7,534 bases of DNA from Gemmatimonadota bacterium (GTDB taxonomy: Bacteria > Gemmatimonadota > Gemmatimonadetes > Gemmatimonadales > GWC2-71-9), in contig JAOTWK010000166.1 of NCBI GenBank assembly GCA_029862935.1, positions 1-7,534 on the forward strand, read 5' to 3'. Shown here piece by piece: positions 1 to 6,338 of this stretch. A model generated the notes under the pieces. That model searched no databases. It saw only the letters and a list, made by a program, of their open reading frames with translations, and was not told where the DNA came from. Position 1 is the first letter of the stretch. Each line of letters begins with the position of its first letter. Both the position numbers and the translations under genes were made by a program.

Positions 1-1
1 G

Positions 2-484
2 ATCGCCGGCTACGTCGGCGTAAACGCCTTCATGATTGGCGGGCACCTGGTGCGTCATCGAGAGGATCGCTCGGCGCTCAAGGCACTCGCCGCACGCCTG
101 GAGGCGGAGCAGTCGCGGATCACCGCGCTCGAGCAGGAGCTGGCCAACCTCGAGCGCACGCTGGGGGAGACCGAGCGCAACTCCCAGCGGCTCCGCGAGT
201 GGATCGAGGATGTGGAGGCCCAGCACCCGCGCGGGATCCCGGCCGGCATGTACGACGAGTACACCTCGGTGGTCGATCGCTACAACGGGCTCATTCGGGA
301 TTACAACCAGACCGCCACGCGGCTCCAAGCCCTCCAGCCGCAATACGCCGCCACGGTGGACAGCTTCAACCTGCAGGTGGAGCAGGCCAACGCCCTGGTC
401 CGCACGATCGGGGATATCCCCCACCTGCTTCCCATCGATCTTCCCCGCGCGGTGACCGGCGAGGTCACCGTCCCGAGCAGGTAG
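2..484 (+). CDS. C-terminal part of a membrane-anchored coiled-coil protein, function unknown (5' end missing)
   Basis: The reading frame is open to the left edge, and 160 residues are visible. Residues 1-17 (IAGYVGVNAFMIGGHLV) look like the tail of a transmembrane helix, followed by a charged RHREDR stretch. Residues about 22-74 are rich in Leu, Ala, Glu and Arg with heptad-like spacing, so a coiled coil is likely. A break (HPRGIPAG, 75-82) leads to a second amphipathic helix (about 83-136) holding a repeated aromatic-Asn pattern (RYNGLI, DYNQTA, SFNLQV). A proline-rich tail ends in VTVPSR. An ATG at 32 exists, but it falls inside the hydrophobic segment and has no Shine-Dalgarno sequence, so the true start is probably upstream of the window. 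I do not recognise the family. A structural or tethering role in the envelope would fit membrane anchor plus coiled coil, but that is inference. It ends 235 nt before the next gene and is probably not in its operon. Confidence 0.7.
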   Translation: MAGYVGVNAFMIGGHLVRHREDRSALKALAARLEAEQSRITALEQELANLERTLGETERNSQRLREWIEDVEAQHPRGIPAGMYDEYTSVVDRYNGLIRDYNQTATRLQALQPQYAATVDSFNLQVEQANALVRTIGDIPHLLPIDLPRAVTGEVTVPSR

Positions 485-589
485 GCCGCGGCCGCTTGCG
501 GGCCCAATCGGGGCCATTTCCCGTCGGTTCCAATCTGACATCTTGCGTCGGGCCGCCGTCGAGCCACATCTTCATGGGGTAGGACTCGA

Positions 590-634
590 CGATCCGGCCC
601 CTCCTTGGGCGCACGCCGCCCTAAGGCCGGATCG
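590..634 (+). promoter_or_regulatory. Long stem-loop in the SusC-like gene's upstream region
   Basis: The arms CGATCCGGCC (590-599) and GGCCGGATCG (625-634) are a perfect 10-bp inverted repeat around a 25-nt interior. The interior can fold further: TTGGGCG (605-611) pairs with CGCCC-T-AA (617-624), leaving a single bulged T at 622 and a 5-nt loop. The only other unpaired stretch is a 5-nt bulge on the left side, CCTCC (600-604). That sequence is complementary to the GGAGG core of the ribosome binding site at 709-713. No T-run follows position 634, so this is not a standard intrinsic terminator. It could be a structured mRNA leader, an operator for a dimeric regulator, or a terminator of the upstream gene without a U-tract. 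The inverted repeat is seen directly; its role is inference. Confidence 0.45.
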
Positions 635-664
635 ACACTGGTGCCACAACAGCAGTGCTGCCGT

Positions 665-679
665 CCACGCGGCGCGTGG
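665..679 (+). promoter_or_regulatory. Small GC-rich hairpin before the ribosome binding site
   Basis: CCACGC (665-670) and GCGTGG (674-679) form a perfect 6-bp stem around the loop GGC. It ends 27 nt before the Shine-Dalgarno sequence of the SusC-like gene. It could shape the 5' leader, but stems of this size are common in GC-rich DNA, so the functional call is weak. Confidence 0.25.
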
Positions 680-706
680 TGCCGGTGCGTTTTGCATCAC
701 TCAATC

Positions 707-713
707 GAGGAGG
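707..713 (+). promoter_or_regulatory. Ribosome binding site that fixes the SusC-like start
   Basis: GAGGAGG lies 6 nt before the ATG at 720, which is ideal spacing. It decides the start at 720 over the in-frame ATG at 543, and the protein begun at 720 opens with a textbook signal peptide. Confidence 0.8.
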
Positions 714-719
714 TGCTGT

Positions 720-3700
720 ATGCATTTCTCTCACCGACTGAGAGCGTGGTTGGCCATTGCTGCCAGTGCGCTTCTCCTAACGGCGGTGGGAACCGAAGCG
801 GCGTGGGCGCAGCTGGGCGGGACCATCCGTGGCACGATCACGGATGTCGCGACACTGCGGCCGCTCAGCAATGCCCGGGTGATCCTGGTGGGCCAGAACA
901 TGGAGGCCAGGGCCGACGACGCCGGGAGCTTCGAGTTCCGCAACGTGCCACAGGGACAGTACACGGTTCGCGTCATGTTCATCGGGTATTCCCGAATGGA
1001 CAGAGCGGTGACCGTGACGACCGGCCAAGTGGCGGTCGTGGACGTGTCCATGACGCGCACGCCTATTCAACTGGACGAGATGGTGGTGACGGGCACGGCG
1101 GGCCGCACCGAGAAGCGTGAGATCGGCAACGCGGTGACGAGCCTGGACGTGGGCAACCTGACCGAGGTGGGTCAGCCGATCGCCAACGTGCAGGAGCTGT
1201 TGAACGCCCGCGCGCCCGGCCTCACGATGTACAAGAACTCAGGGCTCACCGGCACGGGCTCTAGCGTCAAGATCCGCGGGGCGGGCTCGCTCAACGCGTC
1301 GTACGTCCCGGTCTATTACATCGACGGGATTCGGTTCGAGGCGACGCCAGTGGCGACGCTTGGCTCCGGTAACTCCACGATCCAAAATCGTAGTCCCCTG
1401 GAGTTCATCGATCCGGCAGACATCGAGCGGATCGAGGTGATCAAGGGCCCCGCAGCGGCGACGCTGTACGGTGCCGATGCCGCCAGCGGCGTGATCCAGA
1501 TCATCACCAAGAAGGGCACCCGGGGGTCCCAGGGCGTGCAGTGGTCCCTGGGTTTCGAGTACGCGCAGTCGGAGTGGGTGCAGGAGACGCCGACCACGTA
1601 CTATCGGTGCACCGCGGCGCGGCAGGCGAACGCGACCACGTACCCAGGGTGTGCGGATCCCTCCTCCGTGGTGTGGGAGAGTCGCGACGGCCCGGTGACG
1701 GGCATTCCCGAAGAGGACATTCTCAGGGACGCTGCCTGGGGCGGTGACTTCGTCATCACCGACAATCCGCTCAAGCGCCATCCCCGAGCCATCCGACCCG
1801 CCAACGCGTACGACGTGAAGCTGTCGGCCCGCGGCGGTGGGGACCTCTTCAACTATTACATGTCTTTCAACCGGATGGACGAAAAGGGACTCTTCTTCAA
1901 CAACTTCCAAGACCGTACGGGCGGGCGCGCCAACTTCGAGTTCACGCCCACCGGCCGGCTCAACCTCGGACTGAACTTCGGGTACACGCAGAATCACATC
2001 GGCATGCCGCTCAGCGACAATGCCTCCAACGGCCTGCTGCGGAATTCCTACCGCGGTCGGGCCAGGGCGTACAACGACCCGTGGGAGCCCGGTTTCCGAG
2101 GCTTCGGACCGGACCAGTCGAACGAGTACGATACGCAGATCCGCGAGGAGCGCACGACCATCGGCCTGTCCGCGAATTTCGATCCGTTCCCGTGGTTCGA
2201 GAACCGCCTCGTCATGGGACTGGACAAGTACGATGTCCGTGAGACCAACTTCTTCCAGATCGACTCGACCGCCAAGTGGGGCTCGCCGGAGAACACGGGC
2301 CAGATCACGCAGCGCCTCCCGGTGACCCACACGTGGACGGTGGATTACTCGGGCTCGGTCCGCGCACGGCTGTCCGACAATTTCACGTCGCGGTTCTCCG
2401 GCGGCATGCAGCTCAATGCCCGCCAGTACCTCCGGTACACGGTCACCGGGGACGGGCTCGTCGCCAACAACCTCAACCTCATCGGCTCGGCGGCGAACAC
2501 CGAGGCGAGCGAGGGCTTCGAGGAGCAGACGTCGCTCGGGTTCTTCCTGCAAGAGCAGATCGGGTGGCGTGACCGGGTGTACGTGACAGCCGCGATCCGC
2601 GTCGACGACAACTCGGCGTTCGGATCGGACTTCTCGCTCGTCGCGTACCCCAAGGCGTCCTTCTCGTACGTCATCTCCGAGGAGGACTTCTTCAGCGTGC
2701 CGGGCGTGAATGACCTGAAGCTCCGCTTTGCCTGGGGCCAGGCCGGTAACGCCCCGGCGCCGTTCTCGGCGGACCGGACGTTCTCGACCGCGCTCACCGC
2801 CGTCGACGATGCCAGCGCCGTCGCGCTGCTTCCCTCGGAGTTTGGGAACCCCGACCTCAAGGCGGAAACGGGATCCGAGTGGGAGCTCGGGTTCGACGCG
2901 TCACTGTTCGGTGGCGTGGTGGGCCTCGAGGTCACCTACTACAACCAGCACACCAAAGACGCGTTGATGTCGATCCCCGATGCGCCCTCCAGCGGCTTCA
3001 GTGGAAGCCATCTGGTGAACATTGGCGAGATCGCCAACCGAGGGTTCGAGCTGTTGGCCACCGCCAGCCCGGTACGCAAGGCCAACTTCGCGTGGGATCT
3101 CACCATGTCCGTCGGGCTGAACAGTAACGAGCTCGTCTCGTTCGGTGAGACCAGAGACGAGATCCAGTTTGGCGGGTTCACCAACTCGCAGCGCCACCGC
3201 GAAGGGTATCCGCTCGGCGGGTTCTGGGCGGTTGATGTCTTCCGCGACGCGAACGGCGATCCGATCGTGGACGCCGGCGGCAACGTGGACGTCGATTTCG
3301 AGTGCAGCTGGCCCGACACGGACGATCCGGACGGGTACGGCGGAAGCTGCCACGAGCGGTACGTGGGATCGTCGACCCCCACGAGGGAGATCGCATTCGC
3401 GAACACGTTCACCCTGTTCGGCGATCTCCGCCTGTTCGTCAATTTCGACTACAAGGGCGGCTTCTATCAGCTGTGCGCCATCTGCTCCATCAACAACCGG
3501 TCCGACCAGAATACCTGGGAGATCAACAACCCCGACGCGGATCCGGTGGATGTGGAAGTGGCGCTGAGTCAGCAGACCGAGACCTACATTCAGGCCGCGG
3601 ACTTCCTCAAGCTCCGCGAGCTGTCCCTCACCTATACCATCCCACGCAGCCTCGGTGGACCGTTCCGCGCCAGCCGGTGGAGCGTGACGTTGGCGGGCCG

Positions 3701-3851
3701 GAACCTGTGGGTGACCACCAAGTACGACGGGCCCGGTGATCCCGAAGTGCTGTGGTCGCGAGGGAGTAGCGCCAACCGCTTCGAGGTGTTGGATTACGCC
3801 TCGGTGCCGCCACCGCGGCGGCTGTCGGCATCCATCAACGTGAACTTCTAG
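720..3851 (+). CDS. SusC/RagA-type TonB-dependent outer-membrane transporter
   Basis: This 1043-residue protein should form a 22-strand outer-membrane barrel that imports a bulky nutrient, with energy from TonB and lid function from the SusD-like partner. Residues 1-30 are a signal peptide with predicted cleavage AWA/Q. A carboxypeptidase-regulatory-like domain follows (about 34-112), then a TonB-box-like LDEMVVTGTA (118-127). The plug domain runs about 133-266; it includes NVQELLNARAPGL (from 156) and a segment starting IERIEVIKGP (235) with TLYGADAASGVI, the most diagnostic SusC stretch. The rest, to 1043, is barrel, ending SINVNF with a C-terminal Phe as expected for barrel assembly. Length is normal for the family. 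Residues 843-851 carry a D-x-N-G-D-type loop that may bind Ca2+. There are six Cys (297, 311, 862, 877, 919, 922). The SusD-like gene follows after 13 nt. Family assignment is secure; the substrate is unknown because no enzyme gene is adjacent. Confidence 0.95.
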   Translation: MHFSHRLRAWLAIAASALLLTAVGTEAAWAQLGGTIRGTITDVATLRPLSNARVILVGQNMEARADDAGSFEFRNVPQGQYTVRVMFIGYSRMDRAVTVTTGQVAVVDVSMTRTPIQLDEMVVTGTAGRTEKREIGNAVTSLDVGNLTEVGQPIANVQELLNARAPGLTMYKNSGLTGTGSSVKIRGAGSLNASYVPVYYIDGIRFEATPVATLGSGNSTIQNRSPLEFIDPADIERIEVIKGPAAATLYGADAASGVIQIITKKGTRGSQGVQWSLGFEYAQSEWVQETPTTYYRCTAARQANATTYPGCADPSSVVWESRDGPVTGIPEEDILRDAAWGGDFVITDNPLKRHPRAIRPANAYDVKLSARGGGDLFNYYMSFNRMDEKGLFFNNFQDRTGGRANFEFTPTGRLNLGLNFGYTQNHIGMPLSDNASNGLLRNSYRGRARAYNDPWEPGFRGFGPDQSNEYDTQIREERTTIGLSANFDPFPWFENRLVMGLDKYDVRETNFFQIDSTAKWGSPENTGQITQRLPVTHTWTVDYSGSVRARLSDNFTSRFSGGMQLNARQYLRYTVTGDGLVANNLNLIGSAANTEASEGFEEQTSLGFFLQEQIGWRDRVYVTAAIRVDDNSAFGSDFSLVAYPKASFSYVISEEDFFSVPGVNDLKLRFAWGQAGNAPAPFSADRTFSTALTAVDDASAVALLPSEFGNPDLKAETGSEWELGFDASLFGGVVGLEVTYYNQHTKDALMSIPDAPSSGFSGSHLVNIGEIANRGFELLATASPVRKANFAWDLTMSVGLNSNELVSFGETRDEIQFGGFTNSQRHREGYPLGGFWAVDVFRDANGDPIVDAGGNVDVDFECSWPDTDDPDGYGGSCHERYVGSSTPTREIAFANTFTLFGDLRLFVNFDYKGGFYQLCAICSINNRSDQNTWEINNPDADPVDVEVALSQQTETYIQAADFLKLRELSLTYTIPRSLGGPFRASRWSVTLAGRNLWVTTKYDGPGDPEVLWSRGSSANRFEVLDYASVPPPRRLSASINVNF

Positions 3852-3860
3852 AGGAGGGGG
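3851..3860 (+). promoter_or_regulatory. Ribosome binding site of the SusD-like gene, abutting the SusC-like stop
   Basis: GAGGAGGGGG begins on the last base of the TAG stop (3849-3851) and ends 4 nt before the ATG at 3865. The placement implies one mRNA for both genes, with ribosomes finishing the first gene next to the second start, as expected for proteins made in a fixed ratio. Confidence 0.75.
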
Positions 3861-3864
3861 CATC

Positions 3865-5268
3865 ATGCGCAGCAAGCACATCGCGCGATGGGCGGGGATG
3901 CTCGCCGTGGCATTCCTGTTGGTGCCACTCTCCGCCTGTGACGAGATTCTGACCGTGGACAACCCGGAGGAGATCGGGGTTGGGGAGCTGGACGACAACG
4001 CGCTCCTCGACGCCCAGGTGAACGGCGTCTTAGCCGCGTTCTCCGACAACATTGCCGGTGACGAGTCGACTGTGATCCAGGCGGCCGCGTTCCTGACTGA
4101 CGAAACCCTGACCGGCCTCAACTGGGAAGACTGGCAGCGCGTGAATCAGCGCATCGTGAACTACACGGAAGGTCCCGTGGATGCCATCTGGTCCGACCAG
4201 AGCCGGATCGTGCGCACCGGTGAGGCCACGTTGGAGAAGCTGGACGCCCTCTCGGCCAACCCGGCAACGGACCGCCGGGTGGCTCTGGTATCGGTGCTGA
4301 CCGCGTATGGCTACCTGTTCATCGGCGAGACCATGTGCCAGGCCGTGTTCGGTACGCCTGACAGTCTCGGTACCACCCTGTTTACCCCGGACGAGATATT
4401 CCCGAGGGCGATCCCGCATTTCCAGCGGGCCATCACCGTGGGGACGGCGGCCGGGGCGGACGACATCGTCAATCTGGCGCGGACGGGCCTGGCGCGGACG
4501 TATCTCAACGTAGCCGACTTCGCCAACACGATCGCCCAGGCCCAGCAGGTCACACCGGGCTTCACCTACTGGGTGGACTACTCGGACGCCAACACCGATC
4601 TGTGGAACAATCTGTTCAATGAGGTGACCGGTTCGAATCACACGATCGGGGTCCACCCGGCGTTCCTGAACGGCACGTTTGGGGCGCAGGGACTGGTCGC
4701 GACCCAGACCGATCCGCGGATCCAGCACACGTCCACCTACACGACCGGACATGACGCCTCGACCAGGCTCTACAAGCCGTACCAGGGGCGCCGGTACAGT
4801 GGGTACACCGGCGCGACCATCGCGTCGGGAGCCGTGGAAGGCACGGATGTGATCCTGTTCGAGACCAACACGGACGTCATGCTGGCCGACTACAACGAAG
4901 CACAGCACCACATGTACGAGGCCATGCTCCGCTCCGGTGGAGCGGAAGCTCCGGTGCTCCAGTTTGTCAATGACAGACGGGCTGTGGGCAACGAGGCCCC
5001 GGTCACCCTGTCGGGAGCGGCCCTGGCCGCAGAGCTACGCCGGCAGCGGGCCCGCGATACGTTCATGGCGGGCATCCGGCTTGGCGACCTTCGGCGTTGG
5101 ACGCGGCAGGGCGTTGGGGATTTCTTCCCGAGCGGCGCGCACCCGAACCCCGACCGGCCGCCGGCCGTGTACGGGCCGTGGACCTGCATCCCACTGCCGC
5201 TGGAGGAGTACGAGGGCAACGCCGGCCTCCCCAAGCCGGCGAATCCGCTTGATCCGCCGGGTATTTGA
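3865..5268 (+). CDS. SusD/RagB-like outer-membrane lipoprotein
   Basis: This 467-residue lipoprotein should sit on the outer-membrane surface as the substrate-capturing lid of the SusC-like barrel. The N-terminus is a lipoprotein signal with lipobox LSAC, the lipidated residue being Cys25. Asp26 and Glu27 follow directly; acidic residues just after the Cys favour surface export in Bacteroidetes lipoproteins. The middle is alpha-helical in SusD style: for example, a helix at about 146-161 contains YLFIGETMC, and a later segment reads LARTGLARTYLNVAD. The strongest family mark is the C-terminal ELRRQRARDTFMAGIRLGDL (390-409) followed by RRW, matching the 'R..R...F...R..DLRRW' pattern of SusD proteins, preceded by FVNDRRA. 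It is shorter than many Bacteroidetes SusD proteins, which often exceed 500 residues, but looks complete. ATG 3865 is fixed by the adjacent Shine-Dalgarno sequence and the signal peptide. It is co-transcribed with the SusC-like gene and followed by a terminator. The ligand cannot be read from sequence. Confidence 0.93.
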   Translation: MRSKHIARWAGMLAVAFLLVPLSACDEILTVDNPEEIGVGELDDNALLDAQVNGVLAAFSDNIAGDESTVIQAAAFLTDETLTGLNWEDWQRVNQRIVNYTEGPVDAIWSDQSRIVRTGEATLEKLDALSANPATDRRVALVSVLTAYGYLFIGETMCQAVFGTPDSLGTTLFTPDEIFPRAIPHFQRAITVGTAAGADDIVNLARTGLARTYLNVADFANTIAQAQQVTPGFTYWVDYSDANTDLWNNLFNEVTGSNHTIGVHPAFLNGTFGAQGLVATQTDPRIQHTSTYTTGHDASTRLYKPYQGRRYSGYTGATIASGAVEGTDVILFETNTDVMLADYNEAQHHMYEAMLRSGGAEAPVLQFVNDRRAVGNEAPVTLSGAALAAELRRQRARDTFMAGIRLGDLRRWTRQGVGDFFPSGAHPNPDRPPAVYGPWTCIPLPLEEYEGNAGLPKPANPLDPPGI

Positions 5269-5295
5269 GGCAGAGGGTCCTACACGAGGTAGGCG

Positions 5296-5327
5296 AAGGT
5301 GGGAGGTGCCTCGGCACCTCCCACTTT
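5296..5327 (+). terminator. Intrinsic terminator after the SusC/SusD-like pair
   Basis: GTGGGAGGTGC (5299-5309) and GCACCTCCCAC (5314-5324) form a perfect 11-bp stem with the tetraloop CTCG. It extends by one G-T wobble and two A-T pairs to 5296 and 5327. Only a short TTT tract follows, so termination may be partial, but stem strength and position, 27 nt after the SusD-like stop, are typical. The AA before the stem and TTT after it could let it act on both strands. Confidence 0.8.
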
Positions 5328-5471
5328 GCATTCCGCCACGTCCAAGCGTGCCGGGTCTGCCGACCGGCGTGCGGATCAGCACGTGACAGGAGGGGTATCG
5401 ACCGGAGGATGGTGTCACGATCCAGGGATCTCCACCGACGCCGATCAGCGCCGGGAAGGCAAATCCGCACC
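5328..5471 (+). other. Structured spacer and leader before the plug-only gene
   Basis: This 144-nt stretch follows the terminator. As RNA it can form a stem of 11 pairs (two are G-U) with one bulge between 5346 and 5372, loop TGCC. Next comes a 7-bp inverted repeat, CGTGACA (5382-5388) and TGTCACG (5413-5419). Its 24-nt loop holds two Shine-Dalgarno-like sequences, AGGAGGGG (5388-5395, sharing its first base with the left arm) and GGAGG (5404-5408), plus an in-frame ATG (5409). A weaker GGGAAGG (5453-5459) lies upstream of the preferred GTG start. I see no clear sigma-70 promoter, although one is expected somewhere here if the terminator works. Confidence 0.4.
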
Positions 5472-6338
5472 GTGAAGACCGCCGTCACGATCGCGCTCAT
5501 GCTTCTGGCCGGAGTTGCCCCGCCGGCCCTGGGGCAGGTCCTGCGCGGCCGACTCCTCGACCTGGACACCAACGAGCCCGTCCCGCGGGGTGTACTGACC
5601 CTGATCCGCGACGACGGGGAACGTGTGCGGGTCGTCACGACCGATGACGAGGGCCGCTATCGATTGACCGCGCCTGGGCCGGGCTCGTACCTCATCGAAG
5701 CCCGTCGCCTCGGGTACCGCGTGTGGATCGACGGGCCGGTCGAACTGGAATCTGGTGACGAGTGGGAAACCGAATACCATCTCCAGGCGCTCCCGGTCCT
5801 GCTCGCTCCGGTGGAGGTCACTGTCGAGGCGGAGATTCGGGAGGCGTTTCTCCAGCACGTCGGGTTCTACGAACGCCAGAAGGCCGACTTCGGGCACTTC
5901 GTGACGCGGGAGGATATCGAGCACCGAGCGCCGGCTCGCATGACGGATCTCCTCAGTGCGGTACCCGGCGTGCGTCTCGTCCCGTCGGCGAGCGGCCTGA
6001 GTCGGGCCAGCATCGGATTTCGTGGGTCGCGGCTGTCGCAGGGCGGCGTGTGCCACCCCAGGGTGTTCGTGGACAACCTGGTGGTGATCCGCGGTGACGC
6101 CCGGCCCCGTGGTATCGATGTGCAGGGGTTCCGCGAAACGGCCACGGAAGCAAACCGCGATCCTGCGGAACGTCCGGAGATCGCGCTCGATGACGTGGTG
6201 CAGCCGGACGACGTCGAGGCCATCGAGGTGTATCGCCGGGGTGTCGAAGTGCCGGCCCGGTTCGGGGGCACCAGCACCCAGACGCAATGCGGCGTGATCG
6301 TGATCTGGACGCGCAGTGGGCGGCCGCGCCGCCAGTGA
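5472..6338 (+). CDS. Exported regulatory-domain plus TonB-plug protein without a beta-barrel
   Basis: The 288-residue product resembles the front end of a TonB-dependent receptor and stops where the barrel should begin. Residues 1-21 are a signal peptide (MKTAVTIALMLLAGVAPPALG/Q). Residues about 23-105 form a carboxypeptidase-regulatory-like beta-sandwich (VLRGRLLDLDTNEPVPRGVL, then DEGRYRLTAPGPGSYLIEAR). A TonB-box-like LAPVEVTVEA (111-120) leads to GFYERQKADFGHFVTREDIE (131-150) and a plug-like domain: DLLSAVPGVRLV (159-170), IGFRG (181-185), VFVDNLVV (198-205) and DDVEAIEVYRRGVEVPARFG (246-265), ending CGVIVIWTR. Cys194 and Cys273 could pair. I chose GTG 5472 because it gives a compact signal peptide. 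ATG 5409 (309 residues) is in frame but adds a 21-residue Arg-rich front, and neither start has perfect Shine-Dalgarno spacing. A periplasmic or outer-membrane location is expected. A true receptor truncated by deletion is possible, but the C-terminus ends naturally with no barrel remnant downstream. Confidence 0.8.
   Translation: MKTAVTIALMLLAGVAPPALGQVLRGRLLDLDTNEPVPRGVLTLIRDDGERVRVVTTDDEGRYRLTAPGPGSYLIEARRLGYRVWIDGPVELESGDEWETEYHLQALPVLLAPVEVTVEAEIREAFLQHVGFYERQKADFGHFVTREDIEHRAPARMTDLLSAVPGVRLVPSASGLSRASIGFRGSRLSQGGVCHPRVFVDNLVVIRGDARPRGIDVQGFRETATEANRDPAERPEIALDDVVQPDDVEAIEVYRRGVEVPARFGGTSTQTQCGVIVIWTRSGRPRRQ

Larger units (their letters stand above)
485..719 (+). other. Non-coding leader upstream of the SusC-like gene
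   Basis: This 235-nt gap separates the coiled-coil gene from the SusC-like gene. It contains a perfect 10-bp palindrome (GGCCGCGGCC, 484-493) overlapping the upstream stop codon, a large stem-loop (590-634), a compact hairpin (665-679) and the ribosome binding site at 707-713. I found no convincing -35/-10 pair; CTGACA at 535-540 has no -10 partner at normal spacing. A reading frame in phase with the SusC-like gene runs back to 543, but it encodes a non-hydrophobic, His/Arg/Pro-rich sequence that would bury the signal peptide, so I treat the region as untranslated. Confidence 0.6.

Noticed and set aside
484..495. Overlapping palindromes GGCCGCGGCC and GCGGCCGC at the coiled-coil gene's stop
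   Set aside because: Short pure-GC palindromes are expected at this base composition, and nothing nearby suggests a binding site or hairpin role.
501..515. GGCCC-AATCG-GGGCC hairpin as terminator of the coiled-coil gene
   Set aside because: The stem is only 5 bp and is followed by ATTTC rather than a T-run; such stems are frequent in GC-rich DNA.
535..540. CTGACA as a -35 promoter element for the SusC-like gene
   Set aside because: No -10-like hexamer occurs 16-18 nt downstream; the sequence there is GC-rich.
543..719. N-terminal extension of the SusC-like gene to an in-frame ATG at 543
   Set aside because: It would add 59 non-hydrophobic residues before a textbook signal peptide, while a perfectly spaced Shine-Dalgarno sequence supports ATG 720.
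1239..2552. Long antisense open frame (437 codons) opposite the SusC-like gene
   Set aside because: It lies wholly within a securely identified transporter gene. Its product is Arg/Val/Gly-rich with no recognisable domain, typical of antisense frames in GC-rich DNA.
2901..4121. Antisense open frame (406 codons) across the SusC-like/SusD-like junction
   Set aside because: It covers the ends of two certain genes and the ribosome binding site between them, and has no recognisable domain.
5265..5471. Extension of the plug-only gene back to an ATG at 5265
   Set aside because: That ATG overlaps the SusD-like stop, and the extension reads through the terminator stem-loop and buries the signal peptide.
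6287..6334. ATG 6287 as start of the barrel-like gene
   Set aside because: It lies 52 nt inside the upstream gene and puts 16 extra residues before the signal peptide. GTG 6335 gives a GTGA overlap and a normal-length signal peptide.
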